Positions 51,201 to 57,856 of a DNA stretch of 64,000 nt are shown here, one piece after another; position 1 is the stretch's first letter, and each line of letters begins with the position of its first letter. Source of the DNA: Deroplatys truncata (Eukaryota > Arthropoda > Insecta > Mantodea > Mantidae); the NCBI GenBank assembly GCA_030765065.1, contig CM060978.1, positions 113,813,692-113,877,691 on the forward strand. The letters run 5' to 3'. Under the pieces are notes generated by a model that did no database searches, had not been told where the DNA came from, and saw only the letters and a program-made list of their open reading frames with translations. The position numbers and the translations under genes were made by a program.

Positions 51201-54200
51201 GCTTACATTACTGCGGAGCACATTAGGTCACTTTGTCATCTCTACGTATGTCCGTACACATAAAACAACTTATCAAACGCAGCAAGTCGGAGTTGAGAGT
51301 TTGAACAAAATCTATCGACAAATTTAAAAATTTAATTGAAATCGGTACAAAATTAAGGAGCTTAAATAGAATGTCTCCTACAAATTTTCAATTTTTAGGC
51401 GAGCCATTAAACGTACGGGATTTAAAGGTTATATAAATGTGTACACACACTTCAAATAACGTTAAAATTGGTAGAAAGTTATGGGTAGTTATAACAAAGA
51501 GCCTCCGAATCGAGGTTGCAGCCAATTTTCGAACCGAGTCTTTGAAACTTTGCTACCTACAGGAAATACTGCAAACGAGCGGAAGCTAATAAATATGCAG
51601 TTTATTTAATTTTTATAGCCATTAGATGCGGAATGCATGCCTAATGGCAGTGGCCGAAACTTTGTTAATGTGTTTACAAGCTTCCATCTCAAAAGCTGCT
51701 GCGTGGTGTAGTAGTATATACACACGTTTGTCATTCGAGAGACTGGGTTTCGATTCCCCACAGCACATGTTCCATCTGGTTTATTAAGGTAATACATCTG
51801 CAACATCTGAGCTAAAATTGTGGAAAATTAAATAATAATTTATTTTCATAAAAAATAATATGAATTCTAGACTTCTAGAAAACATATCCCCCCATTTGGT
51901 GCATTTAAACTACCAGATAAACTATAAACGGACAGGCGCATGCTTATTATAGGCACGGACATTTTTAAACCTTGTTTTCTCTCAAACTTTTTTTCAGCAT
52001 TTTTCCATACTCAAAGTGCTTCACACGATGCAATTTTTTACCAAGTTTTGTATCGCCTCTCAAAAGTACATTAAAGTAAATTGTCATATACTCTTTTTTA
52101 ACATTAATGCTTCAACTTTGAGAAATAAATTAACTTTTGAAAAATGAAGAATTTTGAAGTGCACAAAAAGAAATACTTTTTTCTACAATAATTAGGGGTT
52201 AATATAAAATATCGATATGATAGATCTTTTTGTAAACCCATTTACTGTAAAATATTATTTCTGAAGTGAATATTTTTAAAAATGCGTCAAGTGAAGTTTT
52301 TCTTATTAGAACAATGAATAAAAACAATAAAAATAATATTTAAATAACTATTTCAGTTCTAGAATTTTGAAACCTTGCAAAACCATTACTGTTATTGTGA
52401 GTAATAATCGGGCAGAAACGTTACCAAACCCAGCGGAGGGCGATGGATTTTTTCGGGCGTAAAAATGCTTAGCATGGCTTCCTTCGGAAGGGACATAAAG
52501 CCGGTGGTCCCGTGTCATAGATTTACGGCACGTAAAAGAACCTCAAGCCTGATAGAGGCCTCTGAGCAAAATTACTGGTCTTTCACGCCCAATATAGAAT
52601 GGGACGCTAAGGTCCACAGCAGTTAAAGAACGTCGATACATAAAACTCAATTTAATTTAATTGGCATAAATTTAAGCATATCTTACTGTGAATTTTCCAA
52701 ATTTCACAGATGCATTTAACTTAAGCCTTCAATGAATAGAATGTACGTTAATCATCTACAACTCGACGAAGGACATAAGTACACTTTTTATTTTAAATTC
52801 CTTGCCATGAAAGGAGAATTCTTAAAACATCTCAGTTCCACGGGATTGCCCCCGGAAATGCAGGGTTTTCCTGGGCCATTTCTAAAGATATCCTCGCAAA
52901 ATCTACAATTAAAGGGAAGTAAAAAGCTGAGGAATCCCACTGATTTACAAAACACCCTATCAATGAACCTAACGTAAAAACCACATGTAGGTAGACTTGC
53001 TAAACACAAACTGCATGTTGATCTTATATGCGTTATCGACAGAAATTTAAGAATTGTTTATATGGGGAGCATGCAAAAAAGGTGTGCAATTTTAAGGATG
53101 ATTTCCCAAAACGTCTACTAAATACCAGAACGTAAGACATCTGGAATTTAACGAACGCTTTGTGTACATTTACGATACTGTTGGAGATATGTTCTGAAAC
53201 ACCATGGAATTACTGTGCGATAGCCGCATTTGACTCTGCAAATGACCAATAATATTATACAGCACTATTACAATATCCAACTGCATTTCTCTCTTCAGTT
53301 TTTAGCACTTTAACTGCTAACGGCATATTATATAGCTTCTTTCATGGTCGTTATCTCGATCAGTTTGGTTTCTTATTCGTTGCTGTGTGGATATCTGGGA
53401 TGTTTTAGCTGTCCTCTTGTTAATCTGTGTTTCTGACTTTAACACCATCACTTATTTTTGGATACGAATATCATTTTTGCATTTCTTTGTTTGCACGATA
53501 AACCGCCGGATTATATACCTTATATACAAACATTACGTGTCTCTGTTAAGTTTTCCGATAGATAAGCGTGCTAGTTTTGCTGAACGCTGACGTGATTCCT
53601 ATTGAATTTTGGTGAATGCACACCTCTTCCTGTTTGTTACTCCTTGCATTCACAGTAAGTCACATCAGCAAAGCTAGCAAACCTATCTGCGAATCTAAAT
53701 GAGATATTTCAAACCACGCAGAATGTTTTAGATAGAGCGAACACAGTCGACGGGATGAAGTCAGTACCACGCGGTCGCTGGCAACCCGAAGTATGTTAGC
53801 AGATCACATTACTTTACATCAATGCCCTGGGAATCATTACACTAAGTTTAGGCACCAATATCATCATTTATGCACAACTGCTCAATTACTGAATTTTTCA
53901 TTACTTCTTCAGCACATCCAAATTCATTGCAGTACTTGGACAGTTGAGAAGCGCCTAGTTTAAAACGAGGGATTCAGCACCTTTGTCTTCATTGTATTTC
54001 CGAGTTTTGCTATTGTTGCTCAAGGCCGTGTTACCCTATTACAAACTGGTACTTACAGGAACAATAAAATGAATTTAGTTATTCCCTAAAAATAAAAGAC
54101 CTCTAACATTTGGTGCCAAAAAACTACTCAGCAAAATATTTTGAAACAAAGTGTTTCTCAACGGGACCCAAATATCCTCGTTAAGTAAATATTTACAAAT

Positions 54201-54839
54201 ACATACACATCTATTTACAAATGTTGAAATTTGCGTTTCATGCTAGAGACAAGCTTGTACTTTAGGACTGAAGCAACAACTATTCGAGGAATCCCTATCA
54301 AATTGAGTAATACAACTAAACTCTGCATTAGAATATACTGAAGTTGATCCTCGAGCTTCACGATGGGTAAAAATGTATCTTACATTAAATATCAAAGACA
54401 AACTACCCAAAATGTTATGCTTCCTCCAAAATGCAGGTTCTCTGTGCATCTGGTGCCACATCAGACCGTTGAGAAGACCCGCGCGCTGGTGGAAGACCAT
54501 ATAAACAAATCGTGGGCCAGTCGCAAAAGCCCAAATCATCTGGATGTTCATGTTGTAACTTCTGGAGAACCTTGGATTGGTCGCTACGTGGACGTTCACT
54601 TCCAAGCAGCAAGTCGGTCCATCCAGAGAGTGTTTGGCGTACAACCCCAATTAGCTCCCTCAGCATACTCTGTGCCCTTTGCGGCTCACATGCCACCAGG
54701 AACCAATATCGTTATTATGCCAATAGCACGCCCAGCAGACATGCTCAGCGCTCCCAATGAAGGAATATCCTTGGATAACTATGTTGCCTATGTCAAAGTT
54801 TTTGCCGCTTATATCTTTGAGATAAATCAACTACCGTGA
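18962..54839 (+). CDS. CNDP2-like M20 dipeptidase homologue, catalytically impaired, complete five-exon gene
   Basis: Exons 18962-19042, 24669-24941, 34360-34656, 40337-40698 and 54437-54839 join with phases 0, 0, 0 and 2 into 471 codons plus stop. The family's cytosolic non-specific dipeptidase has about 475 residues and the alignment runs end to end, including the last residues (YIFEINQLP). That enzyme cleaves dipeptides such as Cys-Gly with two metal ions and works as a cytosolic dimer. Here the metal site is mostly gone. Asn99 replaces the ligand His, and both Asp of the GRGSTDDKGP motif are missing (GRGACTKAAL, residues 126-135). Lys164 replaces the catalytic Glu, Ala192 a ligand Asp, and Ser442 the last ligand His. 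Asp101, Glu165 and the inter-subunit His225 (DLHSG) remain. No stop or frameshift occurs, so I infer a retained non-catalytic role. There is no signal peptide. No promoter was recognised. Confidence 0.92.
19466..19600 (-). repeat. Fragment of the TACTTTCTCTAC dispersed repeat
   Basis: Almost identical to 11836-11970, including the shared CA-rich tract. Other family members differ from each other far more. Confidence 0.9.
20537..20600. repeat. (CTT)n microsatellite
   Basis: About 21 CTT units on the plus strand. The apparent poly-Leu, poly-Lys or poly-Arg frames here are artefacts of this repeat. Confidence 0.97.
20853..22487. mobile_element. TTAA-flanked inverted-repeat element, non-coding
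   Basis: Left end TTAACCAGGACCCTCTAGA at 20853; right end, read on the minus strand from 22487, TTAAACCAGGACCCTCTGGA. The similarity continues inward (AACGGACCTGACACTG, then AAAATGGCGGC). TTAA at both ends suggests a piggyBac-type target site; TTTAA is equally possible from the flanks. The 1.6-kb interior has no transposase. It has a repeated block (ACTGTAGACTGCATGAATGT) at about 21727 and 22222. It looks like a non-autonomous element in intron 1. Confidence 0.75.
22488..24668. other. Intron 1 of the CNDP2-like gene, last part
   Basis: Apart from the dispersed-repeat fragment at 23168-23545, nothing recognised. The last 15 bases carry the pyrimidine-rich acceptor of exon 2. Confidence 0.5.
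23168..23545 (-). repeat. Fragment of the TACTTTCTCTAC dispersed repeat
   Basis: Reverse-orientation, diverged. Blocks such as GAAAATCTTCATGTCGCA and CAAGTTTGGTAATAATTAACC correspond to the middle of the family. Confidence 0.75.
24669..24941 (+). CDS. CNDP2-like gene, exon 2
   Basis: Acceptor gtattcacag, 91 codons (residues 28-118), donor CTACAG|GTAATA. It covers the first half of the catalytic domain, from VSIESVS to WETSPFELQ. The motif that is YGHLDV in active members reads YSNVDV here (residues 97-102), so the first metal-binding His is Asn while the neighbouring Asp is kept. The last ~108 bp of the exon plus the donor are the founder of the tandem array that follows. Confidence 0.92.
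24834..26030 (+). repeat. Tandem array of exon-2 3' ends with splice donors (10 copies plus founder)
   Basis: The first unit, 24834-24950, is the end of exon 2 plus GTAATATGA of intron 2. Ten copies follow, starting at 24951, 25062, 25173, 25285, 25397, 25487, 25583, 25696, 25809 and 25921. Most are 110-113 bp; two are shortened (90 and 96 bp). Units share GCTATGTCCACAAACTGGGC, TTGCTCGAGCAAA and AACTACAGGTAAT. Units 3 and 4 are almost identical, as are 7 and 8, showing repeated local duplication. Eight of ten keep CAG|GT(A/T)A at the donor position; unit 6 has CTAGTAAT. Confidence 0.95.
26031..26783. other. Intron 2 of the CNDP2-like gene, no gene seen
   Basis: AT-rich, ends with the 8-bp ATGATAAC target copy (26776-26783) of the hAT insertion. 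Confidence 0.55.
26784..29787 (+). mobile_element. hAT element with 8-bp target duplication
   Basis: ATGATAAC occurs directly before 26784 and again directly after 29787. The ends are imperfect inverted repeats: CAGGGTTAGGACTTTTAGGTGC on the left; on the reverse strand at the right AAAGGTTAGCATTTTTAGATGC. An 8-bp duplication and short inverted ends are typical of hAT. It holds one broken transposase (27502-28893) on the same strand. It lies in intron 2 of the dipeptidase-like gene. Confidence 0.92.
27502..28893 (+). pseudogene. hAT transposase (CGGBP1-related type), broken
   Basis: It starts MPKVSSARFIVLAEEFKQDF with a BED/C2HC-like finger: CTICDSGILL then HQRNRIKQHISSSKH. Stops at about 27799 and 27880 break it. 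A 240-codon frame (27895-28617) carries the core: DVGIIVNETIDSMERYVLNI and FEKLLVVTDQAPYMVSAVNQ, then KHLTHLAHALHRVCEPIRN. The last part gives the hAT C-terminal signature APLVSVDVERSFSIYKDIL then SPNRNRLT. The order and lengths fit the finger-plus-hAT proteins that gave rise to vertebrate CGGBP1. At least three breaks exist, so it is inactive. Confidence 0.88.
29796..30414. other. Intron 2, no gene seen
   Basis: Nothing recognised apart from a short C run near 30164. Confidence 0.5.
30415..31236 (-). repeat. TACTTTCTCTAC dispersed repeat, diverged
   Basis: Reverse-orientation copy with most blocks in order, from the degraded start at 31236 (TTACTTAACTATAGTAAGTAGG on the minus strand) to about 30415. 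A GGAA tetranucleotide array lies inside, at 30591-30630. Confidence 0.8.
30591..30630. repeat. (GGAA)n microsatellite
   Basis: About nine units of GGAA/AAGG. Confidence 0.95.
31237..32870. other. Intron 2, SINE head and unassigned sequence
   Basis: Contains a tRNA-like head at 31796-31905. I see no exon; the few open frames have no matched splice sites. Confidence 0.45.
31796..31905 (+). repeat. tRNA-derived SINE head
   Basis: A-box-like TCAGTCGCCAGAGCGTTTGG and a strong B box, GCAGGTTCGAATCCC, at tRNA spacing, followed by a non-tRNA tail with TGTGTG repeats. The cloverleaf is not complete, so it is a SINE head and not a tRNA gene. Confidence 0.65.
32885..33450 (+). repeat. Repeat with ~141-bp tandem units; partner of 51270-51625
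   Basis: TTTTGTTCAAACTC-type motifs occur at about 33092, 33229 and 33374, a spacing of 137-145 bp, each preceded by a TTTTGTA(C/G)CGATT block. The same order of blocks is found in reverse at 51270-51625 (CGCCTAAA..ATTTGTAGGA, AGTTTCAAAG, CGTTTGCAGT). This is a dispersed repeat with internal tandem structure. Confidence 0.75.
33758..34027 (-). repeat. tRNA-derived SINE, family 4
   Basis: The minus-strand head reads GGTCGAGGTCGTTAAGATAG (A-box-like) and CACAGTTCAAATCCAGCC (B-box-like). The body, TTTAACG(C/T)CCGTT..TTACA..GGTACCACA.GCGGTG, is shared with 63613-63838. Confidence 0.75.
34360..34656 (+). CDS. CNDP2-like gene, exon 3
   Basis: Acceptor gtggttgcag, 99 codons (residues 119-217), donor GTG|GTTAGT. 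It carries three catalytic motifs, all altered: GRGACTKAALLCW (one residue short and without the Asp pair), EALKERGSEGL (catalytic Glu to Lys, following ligand Glu kept) and CVPAGVWLDNSKPC (ligand Asp to Ala). Surrounding structural motifs stay conserved (GSEGL, DDVDFICV, KPCINYSLRG). The exon is markedly richer in GC than its flanks. Confidence 0.92.
34657..35390. other. Intron 3 of the CNDP2-like gene, first part
   Basis: No gene or repeat family recognised. Confidence 0.45.
35391..36150. repeat. Diverged tandem repeat, period about 145 bp
   Basis: CCTCAAAATTGC(C/T)TCCCGCC-like motifs occur at about 35407, 35548, 35697 and 35987 (spacings 141, 149 and 2 x 145). Between them recur TATTAAGAAA and ATCTTTTTATTTTACAAG-like blocks. 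About five units with one degraded. Confidence 0.65.
36183..36231. repeat. (GT)n microsatellite
   Basis: About 22 GT units, just before the tail of a SINE. Confidence 0.97.
36236..36530 (-). repeat. tRNA-derived SINE, family 1
   Basis: On the minus strand: head GTCGTCCTACGTGGTGTAG with GTGGTGTAGTGGTTACC (A box) and GGTCGCGGGTTGAAACCC (B box). Then the body GGCGGAGGGTGATGG, TTCGGACGTAAA, TTCGGAAGGGAAGTAAAGC, and the tail with ATAAATAAAACCCAA. Full-length copy. Other copies lie at 43567, 52432 and 57501. Confidence 0.92.
36718..37728 (-). pseudogene. Tc1/mariner-related transposase relic (insect DUF4817 type)
   Basis: On the minus strand it starts MAGNYSVEDGKWIVKVYWKC at 37728 and reaches a TAA at 36718. 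Readable blocks in several frames are RRMLKTLHMKSYHRRLFQDD, AFQLSGHADKHN, NPNVIMETALNQPGV, the degenerate QDGAPPHF, then WPPRSPDFAPMD and LQLCINAEGGPL. These are in the order found in the DUF4817-plus-DDE transposases that are abundant in insects. Many stops are present. Length (337 codons' worth) is close to full. Terminal repeats were not identified. Confidence 0.85.
37729..39079. other. Intron 3, no gene seen
   Basis: A short GCG-rich microsatellite (38768-38790) stands out. Nothing else recognised. Confidence 0.5.
39080..39700 (-). pseudogene. LINE polyprotein C-terminal fragment with nuclease-like domain
   Basis: On the minus strand, upstream of and within 39568-39080, one frame reads GGKHYWRCMLALETLKHVLG, NTHHHKIRSLIAEALRKHHH, RRIDLPVI, GFIIDPILEHN and VIGLMVGARGTIP. 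This order is seen at the C-terminus of arthropod non-LTR reverse transcriptases: a Cys/His knuckle, then a domain with a conserved Asp pair that resembles restriction-type nucleases. The reverse transcriptase itself is absent, so this is a 5'-truncated 3' end. The family assignment is from recalled motifs. Confidence 0.75.
39701..40336. other. End of intron 3
   Basis: Nothing recognised until the acceptor of exon 4. A T run and G run lie at 39873-39890. Confidence 0.5.
40337..40698 (+). CDS. CNDP2-like gene, exon 4
   Basis: Acceptor tttcctacag, 120 codons plus two bases (residues 218-337), donor GGCAG|GTAAGT. This is the dimerisation (lid) domain: KRDLHSGFYGG with the His that completes the partner's active site, ITDKEIRDYRALEIDME, and IPSISIHGVEGAYAGSGQKT followed by VIPAKVVGR. 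It is the best conserved exon, with all family landmarks recognisable, which fits conserved folding and dimerisation rather than decay. Confidence 0.94.
40699..42134. other. Intron 4, first part
   Basis: Contains a diverged fragment of the dispersed repeat (about 41190-41405) next to a CGGT microsatellite (41155-41182). Nothing else recognised. Confidence 0.5.
41190..41405 (+). repeat. Diverged fragment of the TACTTTCTCTAC dispersed repeat
   Basis: Blocks TTAACTCCAAAACGAAAAT, ATAAATACCAAACTTTATACTTAG and GTAACGATTTTGATAAACGTAAT follow the family order. Confidence 0.65.
42135..42937 (+). repeat. TACTTTCTCTAC dispersed repeat, full-length single copy
   Basis: The cleanest copy: 803 bp from TACTTTCTCTACTACGTATA to GTAGAGAAAGT, with no insertion. 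Blocks in order: CCCAAAAATTCGATACCGAG, (TG)n, CATAACTCAGAAACGAACAG, ACCAAACTTGGTATTTAGGT, GAGATGCGACACGAAGG, ATTTTCTGGGAATG and the TTTTCGAGATATTG block. No frame is conserved between copies, so it is non-coding. Confidence 0.9.
42938..44920. other. Intron 4, SINE and unassigned sequence
   Basis: Apart from the family-1 SINE at 43567-43851 and a CAGA-rich microsatellite at about 43955-44030, nothing recognised. Confidence 0.5.
43567..43851 (-). repeat. tRNA-derived SINE, family 1
   Basis: Same order of blocks as 36236-36530, reversed: tail TTGAGTTTTATTTATGAACG, body, then head GGGTTTGAACCCGCG (B box) and GGAGGACGAC at the end. The A-box part is shortened. Confidence 0.9.
45510..46740 (+). 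pseudogene. Jockey-like LINE ORF1 (gag-like), broken
   Basis: Readable in several frames. The 45659-45958 frame has MRVEMHKTLNSSCGVVNIRA and GEFVPTRTLFLTFDQ with IKAGYEPLKLGHIYPPAE. After a frame change come CQRFGHTSDFC, CVNCGEFS and VNCSGEHPSSSQEW, the CCHC knuckles that bind RNA. 46180-46740 encodes a Ser/Lys/Pro-rich tail (SKSAPISAKSVTDKIPSAKS). At least three breaks. Confidence 0.8.
46770..47860 (+). pseudogene. Jockey-like LINE ORF2, endonuclease part, broken
   Basis: Starts MTILQWNIRGIRTHRPELEF with the WNIRG motif of AP-type endonucleases. LLVGDVNAHHAL is the catalytic GDFNAHH motif. LDIAVCSPQLAVS and LHSGDHFPCLIIL are the usual following motifs. Then RLDQANWNLYSQ and SFNRHTPSYIV of the linker before the reverse transcriptase. 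The sequence ends there. Stops and frame changes are frequent. Confidence 0.8.
47911..49168 (+). mobile_element. mariner element
   Basis: TA at 47911 and 49167-49168. Inverted ends: left TACGAGGCGTGTTCTTAAAG; on the reverse strand at the right TACGAGGCGCGTTTCTAAAG, both followed by TAAGTA. 1.26 kb, the standard mariner length. Lies in intron 4 next to the LINE remnant. Confidence 0.93.
48050..49075 (+). pseudogene. mariner transposase, broken
   Basis: Readable blocks: IHRQLYEVYGKTIMSDGMVR in the DNA-binding part, LTDEHKKKRHAAALTFLA, RKVVCTVFWDSQGVLLVEFL after the first Asp region, a ruined HDNARPH motif at about 48770, and a clear PYSPDLAPSDFHL motif at about 48857 with KKFLGGKHL after it. 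Order and spacing are those of mariner transposases (the SETMAR-related group). Many stops and frame changes. Confidence 0.9.
49169..51265. other. Intron 4, no gene seen
   Basis: Contains only a 160-bp hairpin-ended segment (50448-50607). Open frames are short and unconvincing. Confidence 0.5.
50448..50607. repeat. Short element with inverted ends
   Basis: CTTCTTCCTCG near 50453 is mirrored by CGAGGAAGAAG near 50596. The interior is GC-rich relative to its surroundings (GGACTGACACTCCCAAGGAC, TCCCGGGTAGGTGATCAGCC). Only one copy in the window, so the MITE-like reading is tentative. Confidence 0.4.
51270..51625 (-). repeat. Reverse partner of the repeat at 32885-33450
   Basis: On the minus strand, AAAAATTAAATAAACTGC..CGTTTGCAGT, AGTTTCAAAG..CTCGGTT, CGCCTAAAAATTGAAAATTT, TTTTGTACCGATT and TTTTGTTCAAACTC come in the same order as on the plus strand at 32885-33450. 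Fewer tandem units remain here. Confidence 0.7.
51700..51790 (+). repeat. tRNA-derived SINE head
   Basis: A-box-like GCGTGGTGTAGTAGTATA and B-box-like GGGTTTCGATTCCCC. The cloverleaf is imperfect. No body family recognised. Confidence 0.6.
52432..52662 (+). repeat. tRNA-derived SINE, family 1, without tRNA head
   Basis: Starts in the body (CCCAGCGGAGGGCGATGG) and runs to the tail (CATAAAACTCAATTTAAT). The A and B boxes are lost. Confidence 0.88.
52663..54436. other. End of intron 4, no gene seen
   Basis: Nothing recognised before the acceptor of exon 5. Confidence 0.5.
54437..54839 (+). CDS. CNDP2-like gene, exon 5 (terminal)
   Basis: Acceptor ccaaaatgcag; the first base completes the split Arg codon, so VVGR runs into FSVHLVP as in the family (VVGKFSIRLVP). 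It encodes residues 338-471 and a TGA. It returns to the catalytic domain: GEPWIGRYVDVHFQAASRSI, FGVQPQL and NIVIMPIARPADML. The last metal ligand, His in DDGAHSQNE, is Ser442 in DMLSAPNE. The end (YVKVFAAYIFEINQLP) matches the family's C-terminus. Confidence 0.93.
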
Positions 54840-54898
54840 TATTAATCGCTGTACGCACATTTTTGAAAGTGATGTATTAAATCCTCTTACAGTATACA

Positions 54899-54904
54899 AA
54901 TAAA
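54899..54904 (+). promoter_or_regulatory. Polyadenylation signal AATAAA of the CNDP2-like gene
   Basis: A canonical AATAAA lies 60 bp after the stop, giving a short 3' untranslated region. A T/GT-rich stretch (AACTTGTTCTC) follows. Confidence 0.65.
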
Positions 54905-55832
54905 TATAGATCTTTAAAACTTGTTCTCAATATTACCGCCTTGGAATAGCCAAGATGCTTTTATAACGAGAACGAATTTTCATGCGAGAATTCAAAGCAT
55001 ACTTTTTAACTTTTTGAGAAAGACAGCGACAAGAAAATGTTACATTCTCTAGCCGATTTCGGTGATTTTTTGCGAATTTTGGTGTTTAGATGCTATAAGC
55101 TGATGTTAATGACATGCACAATTTTAAAAGTACGTGTGACAACACATGGCAAGTTAACTTTCAAGTTAACTGGTTATGAACTCTCTTTCAACTTCAAATT
55201 CTTGGACTCTCCAAATGCGGATCGCAGTTTCCTCCCCTCACTGACTGTATGGGGGGGAAAATGCTATGTATTAAAAAATCCAGAGGGAAAGATACGCAAA
55301 ACACGCTAATTAACAGGCACGTTCGTATCATCATCGTCCTAGTCGTAAACCACACGGTAATTAAAGAGGAAAATTAACAATTATTATAGCATCATCGCCG
55401 TCACCATACAGACATACAAGACACATGTAATTTTTTTAAACAAACTGCAGTTCCAGCGGCTAAGAGCTGCACATCATACAAGTAACTTCTTTTTTTAGCT
55501 GGTGGTGGTTACTATGATGGTAAGTGCTGATTATTTTGGTTCTGCAGATATTAATTCAAGGATGAAGACGACTGCGACGATGCAAGTAAATTCACGTCGT
55601 GTTCAACTTACACTGTCGATTTTGAGATACGGAGATTTTTAGCGTGCTCTCCATTCTGATTGAATTTTGTATAATTTATATACCTGCGAATCCACAGTTA
55701 GACAAAAGCTATCATACCGTTTTTTTCATAATGTTAGCCCTTTCGAAATACCCCATTTGTATGCTTACGTTTTCCGAAGTGTACGTACGTCATCTGACGG
55801 TAAGTTCAAAAGTTTGCTACTGTTGTTCTGTT
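54905..55832. other. Downstream of the CNDP2-like gene, no gene seen
   Basis: A 90-codon frame at 55037-55309 has no recognisable similarity, no splice context and no known start context, so it is not called. Confidence 0.5.
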
Positions 55833-56662
55833 TACTTTCTCTACTACGTATAGTAAGTAGGGGCAGTATTGTATTCCACCCAAAAATTCGATGTCCAGAT
55901 TTCACCAGAAATACATGTGAGGTCCCCTGAATTCCCCCCCCCAAATAGAAAAAGTTCCGCGTGTGTGTTTGTGTGTCTGTGAGCAACATAACTCAAAAAC
56001 TAAAGTCGGATAAATATCAAACTTGGTATTTAGGTTCAATGCCTTCCAAAGATGTGACACGAAGATTTTCAAGAAAATTTCCCAACCCAGGCTGCACTTT
56101 ACATGGAAGATATTTTTCGAAATTTTTTATTTTCTAAAAAATTGACTAACGATTTTAATAAAATGTCTTATATTTAAGATATTTACATTACAAATAAAAT
56201 GTATATCTTGAATTTTCTGGGAATAGCCTGTGAATAGCCACTTCACTTGGAAGAAATTATGTATAATCTTATATAACTGGTAAATGTTAAGCGATAGACG
56301 AAAACGCACTAAACAAATCATGTCGATCTCTTTAAAATACACAGTTTATTTCAAATATTTTTTTTGTAGCACCAGCCATTTTCGAGATATCCCTTATTAA
56401 CGGTTCGGATTGTTCAATACTTTTAAGTCCCATCCATTTTTAGTTGTTTCTCACGATTGCATGGAAACAGTATGGAATTTTAAGGGCAGCGTGTAGTGTC
56501 CAATTCTTAAACATTTGACTATCGCTGTTCTCTTTGTATCTGTAACGAAATGTGTAATCTAGCTATTTCTGCAAAGGTTTATTTAGATAAAATGAAGTAG
56601 ATAGAAAAATAAGTTTTAGTAAGAATAGATACCACTAATAAATGATAGAGGGTAGAGAAAGT
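55833..56662 (+). repeat. TACTTTCTCTAC dispersed repeat, first unit of the second dimer
   Basis: 830 bp from TACTTTCTCTACTACG to GTAGAGAAAGT, uninterrupted. All blocks in family order. Confidence 0.9.
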
Positions 56663-56689
56663 AATATGAATGTATCACATCAGGTGTTT

Positions 56690-56849
56690 TACTTTTTCTA
56701 CCGGTACATAGTAGGTAGAGAAGGTATTGCACTCCACCTAAAAATTTGATAGCGAGATTTTACCGGAAATACATGTCCTGAGGTACCTTGAATCCAAAAA
56801 TTGCAAAAAAAAACGCATTTTTAAAAAAAGATCCGCGTGCGCGTATAGG

Positions 56850-56897
<48 letters not shown>

Positions 56898-57856
56898 CAG
56901 CATAACTCAAAAACTAAACGACGGTTTAAGGGCTAAATTTGTTATTTAGGTTCAGTACCTTCCAAAGATGGGACACGAAGATTTTCAAGGAAGTCCCCAC
57001 TCCAAACTACCCCTTACATGGAAGATTGTTCAAATTTTTTGATTTTCTAAAAAAATCGCTCTAATGATATTAATTAAAATACCATACATTAAAGATACTT
57101 AGATGACAAACTGTATATGTTGAATTTTCTGGGAGAAGCCTGTGAAGTCCGCTTCATTCGGAAGGGATTTTGCGTAATCTTGTATAACGTTAAGCGATAA
57201 GACGAAAACGAACTACATAAAAAATGTATATATCTTTAAAACACACAATTTATTTCAAATAACTTTTTTTTCTGGCATCATCCATATTGATGATACAAAT
57301 TGTTCAATACTTGGCCATTCTTTTAAAATCCTGTCGATTTTCAGTTGTTTCTTGTGATGTTATGGAAAGTGCATGGAATTTTAAGGCCAGCGTACCTATA
57401 GCGTCCAGTTCTAAAATATTTGACAATCGGTATTCCCTTTGTATCTATAACGAAATGTGTAATGTAGCTATTTCCGGAAAGATTTACCTCGATTAAAATG
57501 CCGTCCACCGTGGTCTAGAGGTACCATGTTAGCCTCTAGTTCCCGAGGTCGCTAGTTCAAACCCGGCGGAGGGCGATGGACTTTTTCGGGCGTAAAAATC
57601 CTTAACATCGGAAGGGAAGTAAAGCCGGTGGTTCCGTGTCGTAGATTTATGGCACGTAAAATAACCTCAAGCCTGATAAAGGGCTTCCAGTCCTTCACGC
57701 TCAATGCAGAATGGGACGCTAAGAGCCGTATCAGTAGAACATACATAAACAAAACTCAATTTAATTTTAATTTCGATTTAAAAGAAGCAGATAAGAAAAT
57801 AAACTTCGTAAGAATAATTTATATAGCCACTAATAAGATTTAGAGGTAGAAAATGT
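56690..57856 (+). repeat. TACTTTCTCTAC dispersed repeat, second unit of the second dimer
   Basis: Begins TACTTTTTCTACC 27 bp after the first unit and ends GTAGAAAATGT. It contains a long GT tract (about 56851-56893) and a family-1 SINE (57501-57772). About 0.89 kb without the SINE. Confidence 0.87.
57501..57772 (+). repeat. tRNA-derived SINE, family 1, with target duplication
   Basis: Full-length copy in plus orientation. Head CCGTCCACCGTGGTCTAGAG and GGTCGCTAGTTCAAACCC, then body, then tail AACAAAACTCAATTTAATTT. The flanks CGATTAAAATG and CGATTTAAAAG are the diverged target duplication inside the dispersed repeat. Confidence 0.93.

Noticed and set aside
55037..55309. 90-codon plus-strand frame after the dipeptidase-like gene
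   Set aside because: No recognisable motif, no splice sites, and no start context; length is within chance.
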